Notes under the pieces: model-generated
Databases searched by the model: none
What the model saw: only the letters and a program-made list of their open reading frames with translations
What the model was told of the DNA's origin: nothing
In this document: piece by piece, positions 20,893 to 29,764 of the stretch
Layout: each line of letters starts with the position of its first letter
Numbering within the stretch: the stretch's first letter is position 1
Translations under genes and position numbers: made by a program
Source of the DNA: Achromobacter sp. MFA1 R4
Lineage (GTDB): Bacteria > Pseudomonadota > Gammaproteobacteria > Burkholderiales > Burkholderiaceae_B
Length of the DNA stretch: 64,000 bases
Assembly: GCF_900156745.1 (NCBI RefSeq)
Contig: NZ_LT707065.1
Coordinates: 3,596,001-3,660,000, forward strand
Direction: 5' to 3'

Positions 20893-22983
20893 ATGCTGGA
20901 CCTGGACATTTCCGAATTCTTCGACGACGACGGGCCGCTGGCCACCGCCATGCCCGGCTACAAGCCGCGTCCCTCGCAGGTGGAGCTGTCGCAGGCCATC
21001 GGCCAGGCCATCCAGGACCGCGCCACGCTGGTGGCCGAGGCCGGGACCGGCATCGGCAAGACCTGGGCCTATCTTGTACCCGCGTTCATCCAGGGCGGCA
21101 AGGTGCTGATCTCCACCGGCACGCGCACCCTGCAGGATCAGCTCTACACGCGCGATCTGCCGCGCGTGCGCGCGGCGCTGGGCGCGCCCGTGACCGCCGC
21201 GCTGCTCAAGGGCCGCGGCAATTACGTGTGCCACTATCACCTCGAACGCCTGCAGGGCGACGAGCGCGCGCTGAAGTCGCGCACCGAGATCCAGCAACTG
21301 CGCCAGATCCAGGTGTTCGCGGGCATTTCTAAGACCGGCGACCGCGGCGACCTCGCGCAGGTGCCGGAAGACGCCGACATCTGGCAGCGCGTGACCTCCA
21401 CGCGCGAGAACTGCCTGGGCCAGGAGTGTCCGCGCATCCGCGATTGCTTCGTGGTCAAGGCGCGCCGCCAGGCACAGGAGGCCGACGTGGTGGTCGTCAA
21501 CCACGCGCTCTTCATGGCCGACCTGATGCTGCGCGAAGAAGGCGTGACCGACCTGCTGCCCGAAGCCGACACCGTCATCTTCGACGAAGCGCACCAATTG
21601 CCCGACACCGCCACGCGCTTTCTGGGCAGCAGCGTGTCCACGCACCAGTTGATGGACTTCGGCCGCGCCCTCGAAGTGGCGGGGCTGGCCTATGCGCGCG
21701 AAGCGGCCAAATGGAGCGACGTCAGCCGCCACCTGGAAACCGCCGCGCGCGAATTGCGCCTGGTCTGCGCGCCGCTGGACAAGATGCCGGGCCGCAAGGC
21801 CACCTTCGAGGCCATCCCCAATCCCGAGGAATTCGACGAGGCGCTGCTGGCGCTGCGCGAAGCCGTGGACGGCGCCACCAAGGCGCTGGGCGCGGTGGCC
21901 GAAAAACACCCCGACCTGCTCACGGCCGCGCGCATGGGCGCCGAAATCTCGGTCAAGCTCAAGCGCTGGGCGACGCCCGGACGCGGCGGCGCCGCGCTGG
22001 ACGACGAAGGCTGGGGCCGTGACGACCAGGCGCCCGCGCAGGACGCGCTGGGCGACGGGCCGTCCACGCCGGCCGCCCTGCTGGAAGGCGCCGCGCTGGC
22101 CGAGCAATGGACCGGCCCGGCGGTGCGCTGGGTCGAGCACGGCCTGCATCACGTGCGCCTGCACTCGGCGCCGCTGTCGGTGGCGCAGGCCTTCTCCAAG
22201 TTCCGCAAGCCTGGCCAGGCCTGGATCATGACCTCGGCCACGCTGTCGGTGAATGGCGAATTCACGCACTTCACCAGCCAGCTCGGCCTGGACCGCGCGC
22301 GCACCGGCAAGTGGGAGTCGCCGTTCGACTACCCCGAGCAGGCGCTGCTGTTCGTGCCGCGCGGCATGCCCGAGCCCCAGTCCCCGCAATTCCTGGACCG
22401 CTTCGTCCAGACCTTGATGCCGCTGCTGGAAGCCAGCCCCGGCGGCACGCTGGTCCTCTGTACCACGCTGCGCGCGGTGGACAAGGTGGCGAACCTGCTT
22501 GCCGACGCCTTCGACGACGCGGGGCACGACTGGCCGCTGCTCAAGCAGGGCGAGGGCACCCGCCGCGATCTGCTGGACCGCTTCTGCAAGCTCACGCATC
22601 CGGTGCTGGTGGGCAGCGCAAGCTTCTGGGAAGGCATCGATCTGCCGGGCGACGTGCTGACGCTGGTGGCGATCGACAAGCTGCCTTTCGCGCCGCCCGA
22701 CGATCCGGTCATCGAGGCGCGCCTGCGCGCCTGCCGCGCGCAGGGCGGCAATCCGTTCGCGGAATACCAGCTTCCCGAAGCCGCCATCTCGCTCAAGCAG
22801 GGCGCGGGCCGGCTGATCCGCACGGAATCCGATTGGGGCGTGCTGATGGTGGGCGACGCGCGGCTCGTCGAAAAACCCTACGGCAAGCGCCTGTGGCGCG
22901 GTCTGCCGCCGTTTGCGCGCACCCGCGAACTGGAAGAGGTGCTGGCGTTCTACCGGCGCAAGCGCGGTTCCGACGACGCATGA
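20893..22983 (+). CDS. DinG/YoaA-type ATP-dependent DNA helicase (XPD-like, Fe-S)
   Basis: A 696-aa superfamily 2 helicase. Walker A is EAGTGIGKT (49-57) and the DEAH box is at 231-234. The four cysteines of the XPD-type iron-sulfur domain are present at C113, C174, C179 and C185 (spacing as in NYVCHYH and ENCLGQECPRIRDCF). Later motifs include TSATLSVNGEF, GSASFWEGIDLPG and the arginine-finger QGAGRLIRTESDWG. YoaA-like enzymes unwind 5'-3' and act in replication repair. The length fits YoaA better than the exonuclease-fused DinG forms. The gene is monocistronic, divergent from tex and closed by a terminator shared with bamD. Confidence 0.9.
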   Translation: MLDLDISEFFDDDGPLATAMPGYKPRPSQVELSQAIGQAIQDRATLVAEAGTGIGKTWAYLVPAFIQGGKVLISTGTRTLQDQLYTRDLPRVRAALGAPVTAALLKGRGNYVCHYHLERLQGDERALKSRTEIQQLRQIQVFAGISKTGDRGDLAQVPEDADIWQRVTSTRENCLGQECPRIRDCFVVKARRQAQEADVVVVNHALFMADLMLREEGVTDLLPEADTVIFDEAHQLPDTATRFLGSSVSTHQLMDFGRALEVAGLAYAREAAKWSDVSRHLETAARELRLVCAPLDKMPGRKATFEAIPNPEEFDEALLALREAVDGATKALGAVAEKHPDLLTAARMGAEISVKLKRWATPGRGGAALDDEGWGRDDQAPAQDALGDGPSTPAALLEGAALAEQWTGPAVRWVEHGLHHVRLHSAPLSVAQAFSKFRKPGQAWIMTSATLSVNGEFTHFTSQLGLDRARTGKWESPFDYPEQALLFVPRGMPEPQSPQFLDRFVQTLMPLLEASPGGTLVLCTTLRAVDKVANLLADAFDDAGHDWPLLKQGEGTRRDLLDRFCKLTHPVLVGSASFWEGIDLPGDVLTLVAIDKLPFAPPDDPVIEARLRACRAQGGNPFAEYQLPEAAISLKQGAGRLIRTESDWGVLMVGDARLVEKPYGKRLWRGLPPFARTRELEEVLAFYRRKRGSDDA

Positions 22984-23030
22984 AGCCAAGTCAAGCCAAG
23001 CCGGGCCGGGTCGGCTGGGCGCAGGCAAAA

Positions 23031-23058
23031 AAATGGCCCTTCCGAAGAAGGGCCATTT
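23031..23058. terminator. Bidirectional terminator between the helicase gene and bamD
   Basis: AAATGGCCCTT (23031-23041) pairs perfectly with AAGGGCCATTT (23048-23058), loop CCGAAG. A-runs on one side and T-rich sequence on the other let it work in both directions between two convergent genes. Confidence 0.88.
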
Positions 23059-23083
23059 TCTTTCCCATGCGGGCGGGATCCGA

Positions 23084-23926
23084 TCAGTTGAACGGATTCC
23101 ACCAGCTCTTGTCGGCCTTCAGGCCCTTGGTCCGGAACTCGCTGTTCGGGTAGTTCTTGTCGTACACGCGCTGGGCGTCGTTCTTCAGTTCCGTCATATT
23201 CAGTTTGTCGTACGACTGGACCATCAGGTAGAGCGCCTCTTCGGTGGCGGGCGCGCCCTCGAAATCGGTGATCACCGTCTGCGCGCGGTTGGCCGCGGCC
23301 ACGTAGGCGCCGCGCTCGTAGTAGTAGCGGGCGACGTGGACTTCGTTCATGGCGATGGTGTTGACCAGCCACGCCACGCGCTTTTCGGCGTCGACGCTGT
23401 ACTTGCTTTCCGGATAGCGCTTGATCAGCTCGGTGAAGGCGTCGTAGGACGCGCGCAGCCCCTTGGGATCGCGCTCGGCCGGGTCCTGGCCGGTGATGTT
23501 GCTCATGAAGGCGCTGGCCGGCGTGAAGTTGATCAGGCCCTTCAGGTACAGCGCGTAGTCGGTGCCGGGGTGATTGGGATAGAGCTGCTGGAAGCGGTCG
23601 ATGGCCGCCAGCGCCTGCTCGTTTTCACCGTCCTTCCAGTTGACGTAGGCCAGCTCGAGCAGCGCCTGCTGCGCGTACACGCCGAAGGGGTAGCGGCTCT
23701 CGATGGCGGTCAGGCGTTCGCGCGCTTCTTTCCAGCCGCCCGACGACATTTCAGCCTTGGCGTCCGCGTAGAGCTGTTCTGCGCTCCAGTTGGTGGTCTT
23801 GTCGTACTTGCTGTCCGTGCCGCTGCAACCGGCGATGACCATGACGGCAAGTAGCGCAAGAACCACGCGCAAAACCGGCCCGCTGCGGGAGGCGGGGTTC
23901 GAGGGAGCTGCAGGGTGGTGAATCAC
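23084..23926 (-). CDS. bamD: Outer-membrane assembly lipoprotein BamD
   Basis: A 280-aa TPR lipoprotein of the BAM complex, which inserts beta-barrel proteins into the outer membrane. The lipoprotein signal ends in VIAGC with acylated C34. TPR-like helices follow (QLYADAKAEMSSGGWKEARE, RYPFGVYAQQALLELAYVNW, LYPNHPGTDYALYLKGLINF), and RYPESKYSVDAEKR is a conserved family run. The N-terminus includes about 15 residues before the hydrophobic core, so an internal start is conceivable, but no better codon is evident. It is divergent from rluD with only 53 bp between the starts, the common bamD-rluD arrangement. Confidence 0.95.
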   Translation of the reverse strand: MIHHPAAPSNPASRSGPVLRVVLALLAVMVIAGCSGTDSKYDKTTNWSAEQLYADAKAEMSSGGWKEARERLTAIESRYPFGVYAQQALLELAYVNWKDGENEQALAAIDRFQQLYPNHPGTDYALYLKGLINFTPASAFMSNITGQDPAERDPKGLRASYDAFTELIKRYPESKYSVDAEKRVAWLVNTIAMNEVHVARYYYERGAYVAAANRAQTVITDFEGAPATEEALYLMVQSYDKLNMTELKNDAQRVYDKNYPNSEFRTKGLKADKSWWNPFN

Positions 23927-23979
23927 GAGAATCGTATCCTTGGTGGTAGCATGGCAGGCTGATTATATGATTTGTCTCC

Positions 23980-24978
23980 ATGTCTGATACAGCCGCCCGC
24001 GCAGATCTTGTTTCCGACGATAGCGCCGACGAAAATCTCGACGAAACCAGCCGCGGCGAGCCGCAATTTGTAACCGTGCCGTCCGCCACGCGCGCCGACC
24101 GGCTGGACAAGGTGCTGGCGGGCCTCTTGCCCGACCACTCCCGCAACCGCCTGCAGGGCTGGATCGAATCCGGCAACGTCCTGGTCAACGGGGCGCCTGG
24201 CAAGATCCGCCAGACGGTCGGGCCGGGGGACGAACTCACCATCTGGGCGCAGCCCGCGCCGGACGCGCTGGCCTTCACCGCGGAACCCGTCGAATTCGGC
24301 GTCGTCGCCGAAAGTCCCGACTGGATCGTGGTCGACAAGCCCGCCGGCCTGGTCACCCATCCGGGGGCCGGCAACTGGAGCGGCACGCTGCTCAACGGCC
24401 TGCTGCATCGCTATCCGGAACTCGCCCACGTTGCCCGCGCCGGCATCGTGCACCGGCTGGACAAGGATACGTCCGGGCTGATGGTGGTGGCTCGCAACGA
24501 CACCGCGCAGACCCACCTGGTGCGCCAGCTCCAGGCGCGCAGCATGGGCCGCGAATACGTGGCGCTGGCGCATGGCTGGGTGGCCGCCGCCGGCAAGGTC
24601 GACCGCGCCATCGGGCGCGATCCCCGCGTGCCGGTGCGCATGAGCGTCGAGCGGCCCGTGGCGCCCAAGCCGGCCATTACCAATTACGCACCGGCCCGCC
24701 GCGGCATGGTGGAGCCGGGCGGCCGGGTGACCGAAGTGGTGTGCCGCCTGGAAACCGGCCGGACCCACCAGATCCGCGTGCACATGGCCAGCCTGGGGCA
24801 TCCGCTCTTGGCCGATACCCTCTACGGCGGCAAGAACATCGCGGGGGCGCTGCGCCAGATGCTGCACGCCCGCGCGCTGCATTTCGACGATCCAGGCGGC
24901 CAGGGCGAGGTCCGGTTTGCCGCGCCGGTGCCCGCCGACATGGCGCAGGTCCAGGAGAACATTGCATGGAACGCCTGA
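23980..24978 (+). CDS. rluD: 23S rRNA pseudouridine synthase RluD
   Basis: A 332-aa RluA-family enzyme that isomerises uridines 1911, 1915 and 1917 of helix 69 in 23S rRNA. The N-terminal S4 RNA-binding domain (about 38-100; LDKVLAGLLPDHSRNRLQGW) is followed by the catalytic domain with GIVHRLDKDTSGL, where D161 is the catalytic aspartate. The C-terminal GRTHQIRVHMASLGHP segment is typical. Its 3' end overlaps pgeF by 13 bp, so the two are translationally linked, as in many proteobacteria. Confidence 0.95.
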   Translation: MSDTAARADLVSDDSADENLDETSRGEPQFVTVPSATRADRLDKVLAGLLPDHSRNRLQGWIESGNVLVNGAPGKIRQTVGPGDELTIWAQPAPDALAFTAEPVEFGVVAESPDWIVVDKPAGLVTHPGAGNWSGTLLNGLLHRYPELAHVARAGIVHRLDKDTSGLMVVARNDTAQTHLVRQLQARSMGREYVALAHGWVAAAGKVDRAIGRDPRVPVRMSVERPVAPKPAITNYAPARRGMVEPGGRVTEVVCRLETGRTHQIRVHMASLGHPLLADTLYGGKNIAGALRQMLHARALHFDDPGGQGEVRFAAPVPADMAQVQENIAWNA

Positions 24979-25730
24979 TCGCGGGCCTGCCCGTCGTCAC
25001 GGGACCCGAATGGCAAGGGGTGAACTACTTCTGCACGACGCGGTCGGGCGGGGTGGGGGTGGCGCCGCACGACACCCTGAATCTTGGGCTGCGGGCCGAG
25101 GACAACCCCGAGGCCGTGGCCGAGAACCGCCGCCGCGTGCGCGCGGCCGTGCCGTCCGCGCCCCTGTGGCTGCGCCAGGTCCATGGCAGCGAGGTCGTGG
25201 ACGCCGACCGGCCCGACGTGCCCGCCGAACCCGCGGTGGACGCCAGCGTCACGGCCCAGCCCGGCCGGGTGCTGGCCGTCATGGTGGCCGACTGCCTGCC
25301 GGTCGTGATCGCCGATGCCGAGGGCACCGTACTGGGCGCGGCGCATGCGGGCTGGCGCGGCCTGGCGGGCGGCGTGTTGGAACGGACGCTGGCCGCCATG
25401 CGGGCCAAGGCCCCGCAGGCGGACGGTTGGCGGGCCTGGGTCGGGCCGGGCATCGGTCCGCGGCACTTCGAGGTCGGGCAGGACGTACTGGACGCCTTCA
25501 CGGGCGACGATCCCGCCACGGCGCGCTTTTTCGCGCCCCGTCCCGGCATCGCGGGCAAATGGCTGGCGGACCTCGCCGGATTGGCGGATTTCCGGCTGCG
25601 GCGCGCCGGGGTACAAGAGGTGGTGCTCAGCGGGGAATGCACGGTGACGCGCGCGGACCGGTACTTTTCCTACCGCCGCGACGGGGTGACCGGACGCATG
25701 GCGATGCTGGCCTGGCTAGCCCCGGTTTGA
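24966..25730 (+). CDS. pgeF: Peptidoglycan editing factor / multicopper-type nucleoside phosphorylase PgeF (YfiH)
   Basis: A 254-aa protein of the YfiH/LACC1 family. Members phosphorylase purine nucleosides in vitro, and in E. coli the protein prevents misincorporation of L-Ser for L-Ala in peptidoglycan precursors. The metal-binding triad is intact: H73 (RQVHGS), C110 (VADCLP) and H127 (AAHAGWRG). The start ATG 24966 lies inside the rluD 3' end and gives the expected length. The upstream open frame is shadow. A short segment (GPGIGPRHFEVG) near 160 is a family signature. Confidence 0.92.
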   Translation: MERLIAGLPVVTGPEWQGVNYFCTTRSGGVGVAPHDTLNLGLRAEDNPEAVAENRRRVRAAVPSAPLWLRQVHGSEVVDADRPDVPAEPAVDASVTAQPGRVLAVMVADCLPVVIADAEGTVLGAAHAGWRGLAGGVLERTLAAMRAKAPQADGWRAWVGPGIGPRHFEVGQDVLDAFTGDDPATARFFAPRPGIAGKWLADLAGLADFRLRRAGVQEVVLSGECTVTRADRYFSYRRDGVTGRMAMLAWLAPV

Positions 25731-25854
25731 TCTCGCGCAAAGGCCCGGGCTGGCCTTGCGTCCTACTCTTGCAGCCCTCCTTGTATACCCGCATTGACAG
25801 TCCTGGACCCGGAATGCAACATCAATCGCGAAGTTTCGATAACAAGGTGTCGAA

Positions 25855-27486
25855 GTGAATGCCAATCTCTCCGCAGGTCCCATTCCGGTGAGCGTGGCAC
25901 CGGAAGTCCTGGCTGACATCCAGGCAGAGTTCTCTCGTGAATGGCAACGCATTTGCGACGATGCCCGGCGCGGCGCGCTCGCGCCGCCGTCCGATCGCCG
26001 CTTTTCCGGCGAGGCCTGGGCCGCCAACGCGTCGCACCTGCTGCTGGCGCACACCTATCTGTTGTCAGCCCGCGCCATGCAGCGCATGGTCGACGCCGCC
26101 CAGGTCAGCGAACCCATGCGCGACCGGCTTCGGTTCTCGATCATGCAGTGGGTCGACGCGCTGTCGCCGTCCAACTTCCTGGCGCTGAACCCCGACGCCC
26201 AGCGTTCCATCGTCGAAAGCGCGGGCCGCGCCCTGAACGAAGGCCTGGCGAACCTGCTGGGCGACGTGCAGAAGGGCCGCATCACGCAGACCGACGAATC
26301 CCAATTCGAGATTGGCCGCAACGTGGCCACGACGCCCGGCGACGTCGTCTTCGAAAACAAGCTGTTCCAGCTCATCCAGTACGCACCCTCGACCGCCACC
26401 GTCCATGAGCGGCCGCTGGTCATCGTGCCGCCGAACATCAACAAGTTCTACATCCTGGACCTGCAGCCGGAAAATTCCTTCGTGCGCCATGCCGTGGAGC
26501 AGGGCTACACGGTCTTCCTGATTTCCTGGCGCAATCCGGTCGCCGCCGACACCGACGGCGTGGACCGCGCCACCTGGTCCGACTACCTGGACGATGCCGT
26601 GCTGCAGGCGCTGCGCGTGGCCAGCGACATCACCGGGCAGCCGCAGGTCAACGCACTGGGCTTCTGCGTCGGCGGCACGATGCTGGCCTCCGCGCTGGCG
26701 CTGGCCGAGGCGCGCGGCGAGCATCCGGTGGCTTCGCTGACCCTGCTGACCTCGCTGCTCGATTTCCACGACACCGGCATCCTGAAGGTCTTCGTCGACG
26801 AAGCGCACGCGCTCATGCGCGATCACCAGTTGGGCAACGGCGGCCTGATGCCGGGCCGCGACCTGGCCACCACATTCTCGTTCCTGCGCCCCAACGAGCT
26901 GGTCTGGAACTACGTGGTCGGCAATTACCTGAAGGGACAGAAGCCGCCGGCCTTCGACCTGCTGTTCTGGAACGGCGACAGCACGAACCTGCCGGGACCC
27001 TTCTTTTCCTGGTATTTCCGCAATACCTACCTTGAGAACAATCTCAAGGTGCCGGGCCGCGCGCAGGCTGCCGGCATGCCGCTGGACCTGACGCGGCTGA
27101 AGATGCCGGCCTATATATTCGGATCGCGCGAAGACCACATCGTGCCCTGGGTGTCGGCCTACGCATCCACGCAGCTGCTGCGCGGACCGCAGCGTTTCGT
27201 GCTGGGCGCATCGGGCCACATCGCGGGCGTGGTCAATCCGCCCGCCAAGAAGCGCCGCAGCTACTGGTCGGCCGACGCACTGGACCAGCCCGGCCCGCTG
27301 CCGGGCGACCCGAATGCCTGGTTCTCGCAGGCGGTGGAGCACCCGGGAAGCTGGTGGCCCGACTGGGCCGCCTGGCTGGCCGGCCATTCCGGCAAGCAGG
27401 TCAAAGCAAGGACGAAGGCAGGCAATGCCAAGTACCGGCCCATAGAGCCGGCTCCTGGCAGGTACGTGAAGGTCCGGGCGGCATAG
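25855..27486 (+). CDS. phaC: Class I polyhydroxyalkanoate synthase
   Basis: A 543-aa polymerase that joins (R)-3-hydroxyacyl-CoA monomers into PHA at the granule surface. The lipase-like box is GFCVGG with catalytic C271. The triad is completed by D427 (GSREDHIVPW) and H455 (GASGHIAGVV). The N-terminal domain (about 1-170) is the usual helical region that helps dimerisation. The start is GTG 25855 after AAGGTG. The length is a little short for class I (about 590), through a shorter N-terminus. It is followed by phaB and phaR, but no phaA thiolase lies nearby. A TTGACA at 25794-25799 may be its -35. Confidence 0.95.
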   Translation: MNANLSAGPIPVSVAPEVLADIQAEFSREWQRICDDARRGALAPPSDRRFSGEAWAANASHLLLAHTYLLSARAMQRMVDAAQVSEPMRDRLRFSIMQWVDALSPSNFLALNPDAQRSIVESAGRALNEGLANLLGDVQKGRITQTDESQFEIGRNVATTPGDVVFENKLFQLIQYAPSTATVHERPLVIVPPNINKFYILDLQPENSFVRHAVEQGYTVFLISWRNPVAADTDGVDRATWSDYLDDAVLQALRVASDITGQPQVNALGFCVGGTMLASALALAEARGEHPVASLTLLTSLLDFHDTGILKVFVDEAHALMRDHQLGNGGLMPGRDLATTFSFLRPNELVWNYVVGNYLKGQKPPAFDLLFWNGDSTNLPGPFFSWYFRNTYLENNLKVPGRAQAAGMPLDLTRLKMPAYIFGSREDHIVPWVSAYASTQLLRGPQRFVLGASGHIAGVVNPPAKKRRSYWSADALDQPGPLPGDPNAWFSQAVEHPGSWWPDWAAWLAGHSGKQVKARTKAGNAKYRPIEPAPGRYVKVRAA

Positions 27487-27563
27487 ACCGCGATTCGCGA
27501 TCGATCCCCGGTCATGAAGAAAGTTAATCAACGAGGCGTCCGTCGCACACAGGAGGAAGTCCA

Positions 27564-28301
27564 ATGAGCGGAAAACTGGCTTACGTAACAGGCGGGATGG
27601 GCGGGATTGGCACCTCTATTTGCCAGCGCTTGGCCAAGGATGGCTTTCGCGTGGTGGCAGGTTGCGGCCCCAGCCGCAATTACCAGCAATGGCTGGATGA
27701 GCAGGCCGCGCAGGGCTTTACGTTCCACGCGTCGGTGGGCAACGTGTCCGATTGGGACTCCACGGTTGCCGCATTCGAAAAGATCACCAACGAGCTCGGG
27801 CCGGTCGACGTGCTGGTCAACAACGCGGGCATCACCCGCGACGGGCTGTTCCGGAAAATGAGCGCCGACGATTGGCGGGCGGTCATCGACACCAACCTGA
27901 ACAGCCTGTTCAACGTGACCAAGCAGGTCATCGACGGCATGGTCGAGCGTCAGTGGGGGCGGGTCATCAACATCAGCTCGGTCAACGGCCAGAAGGGGCA
28001 GTTCGGCCAGACCAACTACTCCACGGCGAAGGCCGGCATCCATGGCTTCACCATGGCGCTCGCGCAGGAAGTGGCCAGCAAGGGCGTGACCGTCAACACG
28101 ATCTCGCCCGGGTATATCGGCACCGACATGGTCCGGGCCATCCGCCCGGACGTGCTGGAGAAGATCGTCGCGACGATTCCGGTGCGCCGCCTGGGCACGC
28201 CCGAGGAAATCGCATCCATGGTCTCGTGGCTGGCTTCGGACGAATCCGGCTTTTCGACCGGCGCGGACTTCTCGCTGAACGGCGGCCTGCACATGGGCTG
28301 A
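27564..28301 (+). CDS. phaB: Acetoacetyl-CoA reductase
   Basis: A 245-aa short-chain dehydrogenase that reduces acetoacetyl-CoA to (R)-3-hydroxybutyryl-CoA with NADPH, supplying PhaC. The glycine-rich cofactor motif is GGMGGIG (10-16). NNAG is at 86-89, and the catalytic S139, Y152 and K156 lie in NISSVNG and NYSTAK. The PhaB-like LGPVDVLVNNAGITRDGLFRK region separates it from FabG. The start has a very strong Shine-Dalgarno (AGGAGG). It is located 77 bp after phaC. Confidence 0.93.
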   Translation: MSGKLAYVTGGMGGIGTSICQRLAKDGFRVVAGCGPSRNYQQWLDEQAAQGFTFHASVGNVSDWDSTVAAFEKITNELGPVDVLVNNAGITRDGLFRKMSADDWRAVIDTNLNSLFNVTKQVIDGMVERQWGRVINISSVNGQKGQFGQTNYSTAKAGIHGFTMALAQEVASKGVTVNTISPGYIGTDMVRAIRPDVLEKIVATIPVRRLGTPEEIASMVSWLASDESGFSTGADFSLNGGLHMG

Positions 28302-28335
28302 CCCGGCCGGGCCGCCCGAAGGCGGCCCCATGGCG

Positions 28336-28365
28336 CCGGACGGCCTCGGCCAGAGGGCCGTCCGG
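28336..28365 (+). other. Perfect GC-rich stem-loop between phaB and phaR
   Basis: CCGGACGGCC (28336-28345) pairs perfectly with GGCCGTCCGG (28356-28365) over a 10-nt loop. No U-tract follows (CATTACACTC). It may end or attenuate phaCB transcription before phaR. Confidence 0.5.
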
Positions 28366-28418
28366 CATTACACTCACCTTATCGAAAGCCTAAGAGATCG
28401 CCCGATCCGGGGACAACC

Positions 28419-28985
28419 ATGACGCAAGCACAAACCGGCGCCAGCCTGCGCCTGATTAAAAAGTACCCCAACCGTCGCTTATACGACACCCGGACCAGCA
28501 CCTACATCACCCTGGCAGATGTCAAGCAACTGGTCCTGGCCAACGAGGAATTCCAGGTCGTCGATGCCAAGAGCAGCGAAGATCTGACGCGCAGCATTCT
28601 TTTGCAGATCATCCTTGAAGAGGAGAGCGGCGGCATGCCCATGTTCTCCTCCAACATGCTGTCGCAGATCATCCGTTTCTACGGCCATGCCATGCAAGGC
28701 ATCATGGGTTCCTACCTTGAAAAGAACATCCAGGCCTTCATGGAGATCCAGCAGCGCATGGCTGAACAGTCCAAGGGCCTGTACGGCAGCCAGTTCGGTC
28801 CGGAAGCCTGGACGCAATTCATGAACGTGCAGACCCCCATGCTGCAGAACATGATGAACAACTACATCGACCAGAGCAAAAACCTGTTCGTGCAGATGCA
28901 GGACCAGATGCAGGACCAGACGCGCGCGATGTTCTCCACCTTCCCGTTCACGCCCGGCGGCACGCCGGGCGCGGGGCGCAAGTAA
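28419..28985 (+). CDS. phaR: PHA synthesis repressor PhaR
   Basis: A 188-aa regulator that binds both PHA granules and DNA, repressing the phasin gene and its own gene until granules titrate it. The N-terminal PHB/PHA DNA-binding domain (about 9-70) carries the hallmark LIKKYPNRRLYDTRTSTYI. The accumulation-regulator domain (about 75-120) includes SSNMLSQIIRFYGHAMQG. The C-terminal tail is Met/Gln-rich (MQDQMQDQTRAMF), fitting a granule-binding amphipathic region. It is the third gene of the pha block and is followed by an intrinsic terminator. Confidence 0.94.
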   Translation: MTQAQTGASLRLIKKYPNRRLYDTRTSTYITLADVKQLVLANEEFQVVDAKSSEDLTRSILLQIILEEESGGMPMFSSNMLSQIIRFYGHAMQGIMGSYLEKNIQAFMEIQQRMAEQSKGLYGSQFGPEAWTQFMNVQTPMLQNMMNNYIDQSKNLFVQMQDQMQDQTRAMFSTFPFTPGGTPGAGRK

Positions 28986-29019
28986 GGGCGGATTCACGGG
29001 ATTCGCGGCGGCCCCTCGC

Positions 29020-29029
29020 GGGGGGGGGG
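29020..29029 (+). repeat. Ten-G homopolymer downstream of phaR
   Basis: A run of ten G residues lies between the phaR stop and its terminator, outside any gene. Such tracts slip in replication and in sequencing. Confidence 0.6.
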
Positions 29030-29042
29030 CGCCAGGACAGCC

Positions 29043-29076
29043 AGCCGCCTCGGCATCAGCCCGGGCGGCTTTTTTG
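29043..29076 (+). terminator. Intrinsic terminator of phaR
   Basis: AGCCGCC (29043-29049) pairs with GGCGGCT (29064-29070) and TTTTTG follows at once. Confidence 0.8.
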
Positions 29077-29161
29077 TTGCTTGACCCAACGCAATGATCC
29101 GGCACTTATCGTGCGGCCAGGTTCAGGGATGTGTCAGCAAAATCCTCTAAATTAATGAAAA

Positions 29162-29188
29162 CGGTTCTTGTTTGTGTTTTGAGAACCG
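29162..29188 (+). promoter_or_regulatory. Inverted repeat in the ftrA promoter region
   Basis: CGGTTCT (29162-29168) and AGAACCG (29182-29188) form a 7-bp perfect inverted repeat with a 13-bp spacer, about 40 bp before the ftrA start. AT-rich flanks with repeated GTTTGTGTTT surround it. It could be a transcription-factor site or an early RNA hairpin. I do not see a convincing Fur box here. Confidence 0.4.
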
Positions 29189-29227
29189 CTGTTTTCGTTT
29201 GTGTTTGTGTTTCGAGGATTAATGCAC

Positions 29228-29764
29228 ATGATCAAGAAAGCCTTGGCGCTGGCCATTGTCGCGTTGAGCGTGTCCGCCGCCCACGCGGCCGAATACCCCA
29301 TCGGCAAGCCGGTCGAGAAGGGCGGCATGGAAATCGGCGCGGTGTACCTGCAGCCGATCGAAATGGACCCGCCCGGCATGATGCGTCCGGCCAAGGATTC
29401 CGACGTGCACCTGGAAGCCGACATCCACGCCACCGCCGGCAACAAGACGGGCTTTCCGGAAGGCGAGTGGGTGCCTTACCTGGTCGTGAACTACGAGATC
29501 CAGAAGGTGGGCAGCCAGAATGTGCAGAAGGGCACGTTCATGCCCATGGTGGCCAACGACGGTCCGCACTATGGCGAGAACGTCAAGCTGGAAGGTCCCG
29601 GCAAGTACAAGCTCAAGTACTCGATCCTGCCGCCGACGGCGAACAAGATGAGCCATTTCGGCCGCCACGTCGACAAGGAAACGGGCGTGGGCGAATGGTT
29701 CGAACCGTTCGACCTGGAATATGAATTCGTCTACGCCGGCACCGGCAAGAAGGGCGGGTATTGA
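29228..29764 (+). CDS. ftrA: P19-type periplasmic iron-binding protein FtrA
   Basis: A 178-aa periplasmic protein of the P19/FetP/Tpd family. In Bordetella FtrA begins the FtrABCD ferrous-iron uptake system. The start 29228 gives a compact signal peptide (MIKKALALAIVALSVSAAHA then AEYPIG) and correct spacing to GAGGA. An ATG six bases earlier is closer than usual to that site. Expected metal ligands are visible: Glu/Met in GGMEIGAVYLQPIEM, His in LEADIHAT, Met/His in FMPMVANDGPHYG, and His in SHFGRHVDKETG. It overlaps ftrB by 4 bp (TTGA). Confidence 0.93.
   Translation: MIKKALALAIVALSVSAAHAAEYPIGKPVEKGGMEIGAVYLQPIEMDPPGMMRPAKDSDVHLEADIHATAGNKTGFPEGEWVPYLVVNYEIQKVGSQNVQKGTFMPMVANDGPHYGENVKLEGPGKYKLKYSILPPTANKMSHFGRHVDKETGVGEWFEPFDLEYEFVYAGTGKKGGY

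Noticed and set aside
29020-29029. Phase-variable poly-G tract controlling a gene
   Set aside because: The run lies downstream of phaR, before its terminator and about 200 bp upstream of ftrA, not in a coding frame or between a -10 and -35. Phase variation is unsupported.
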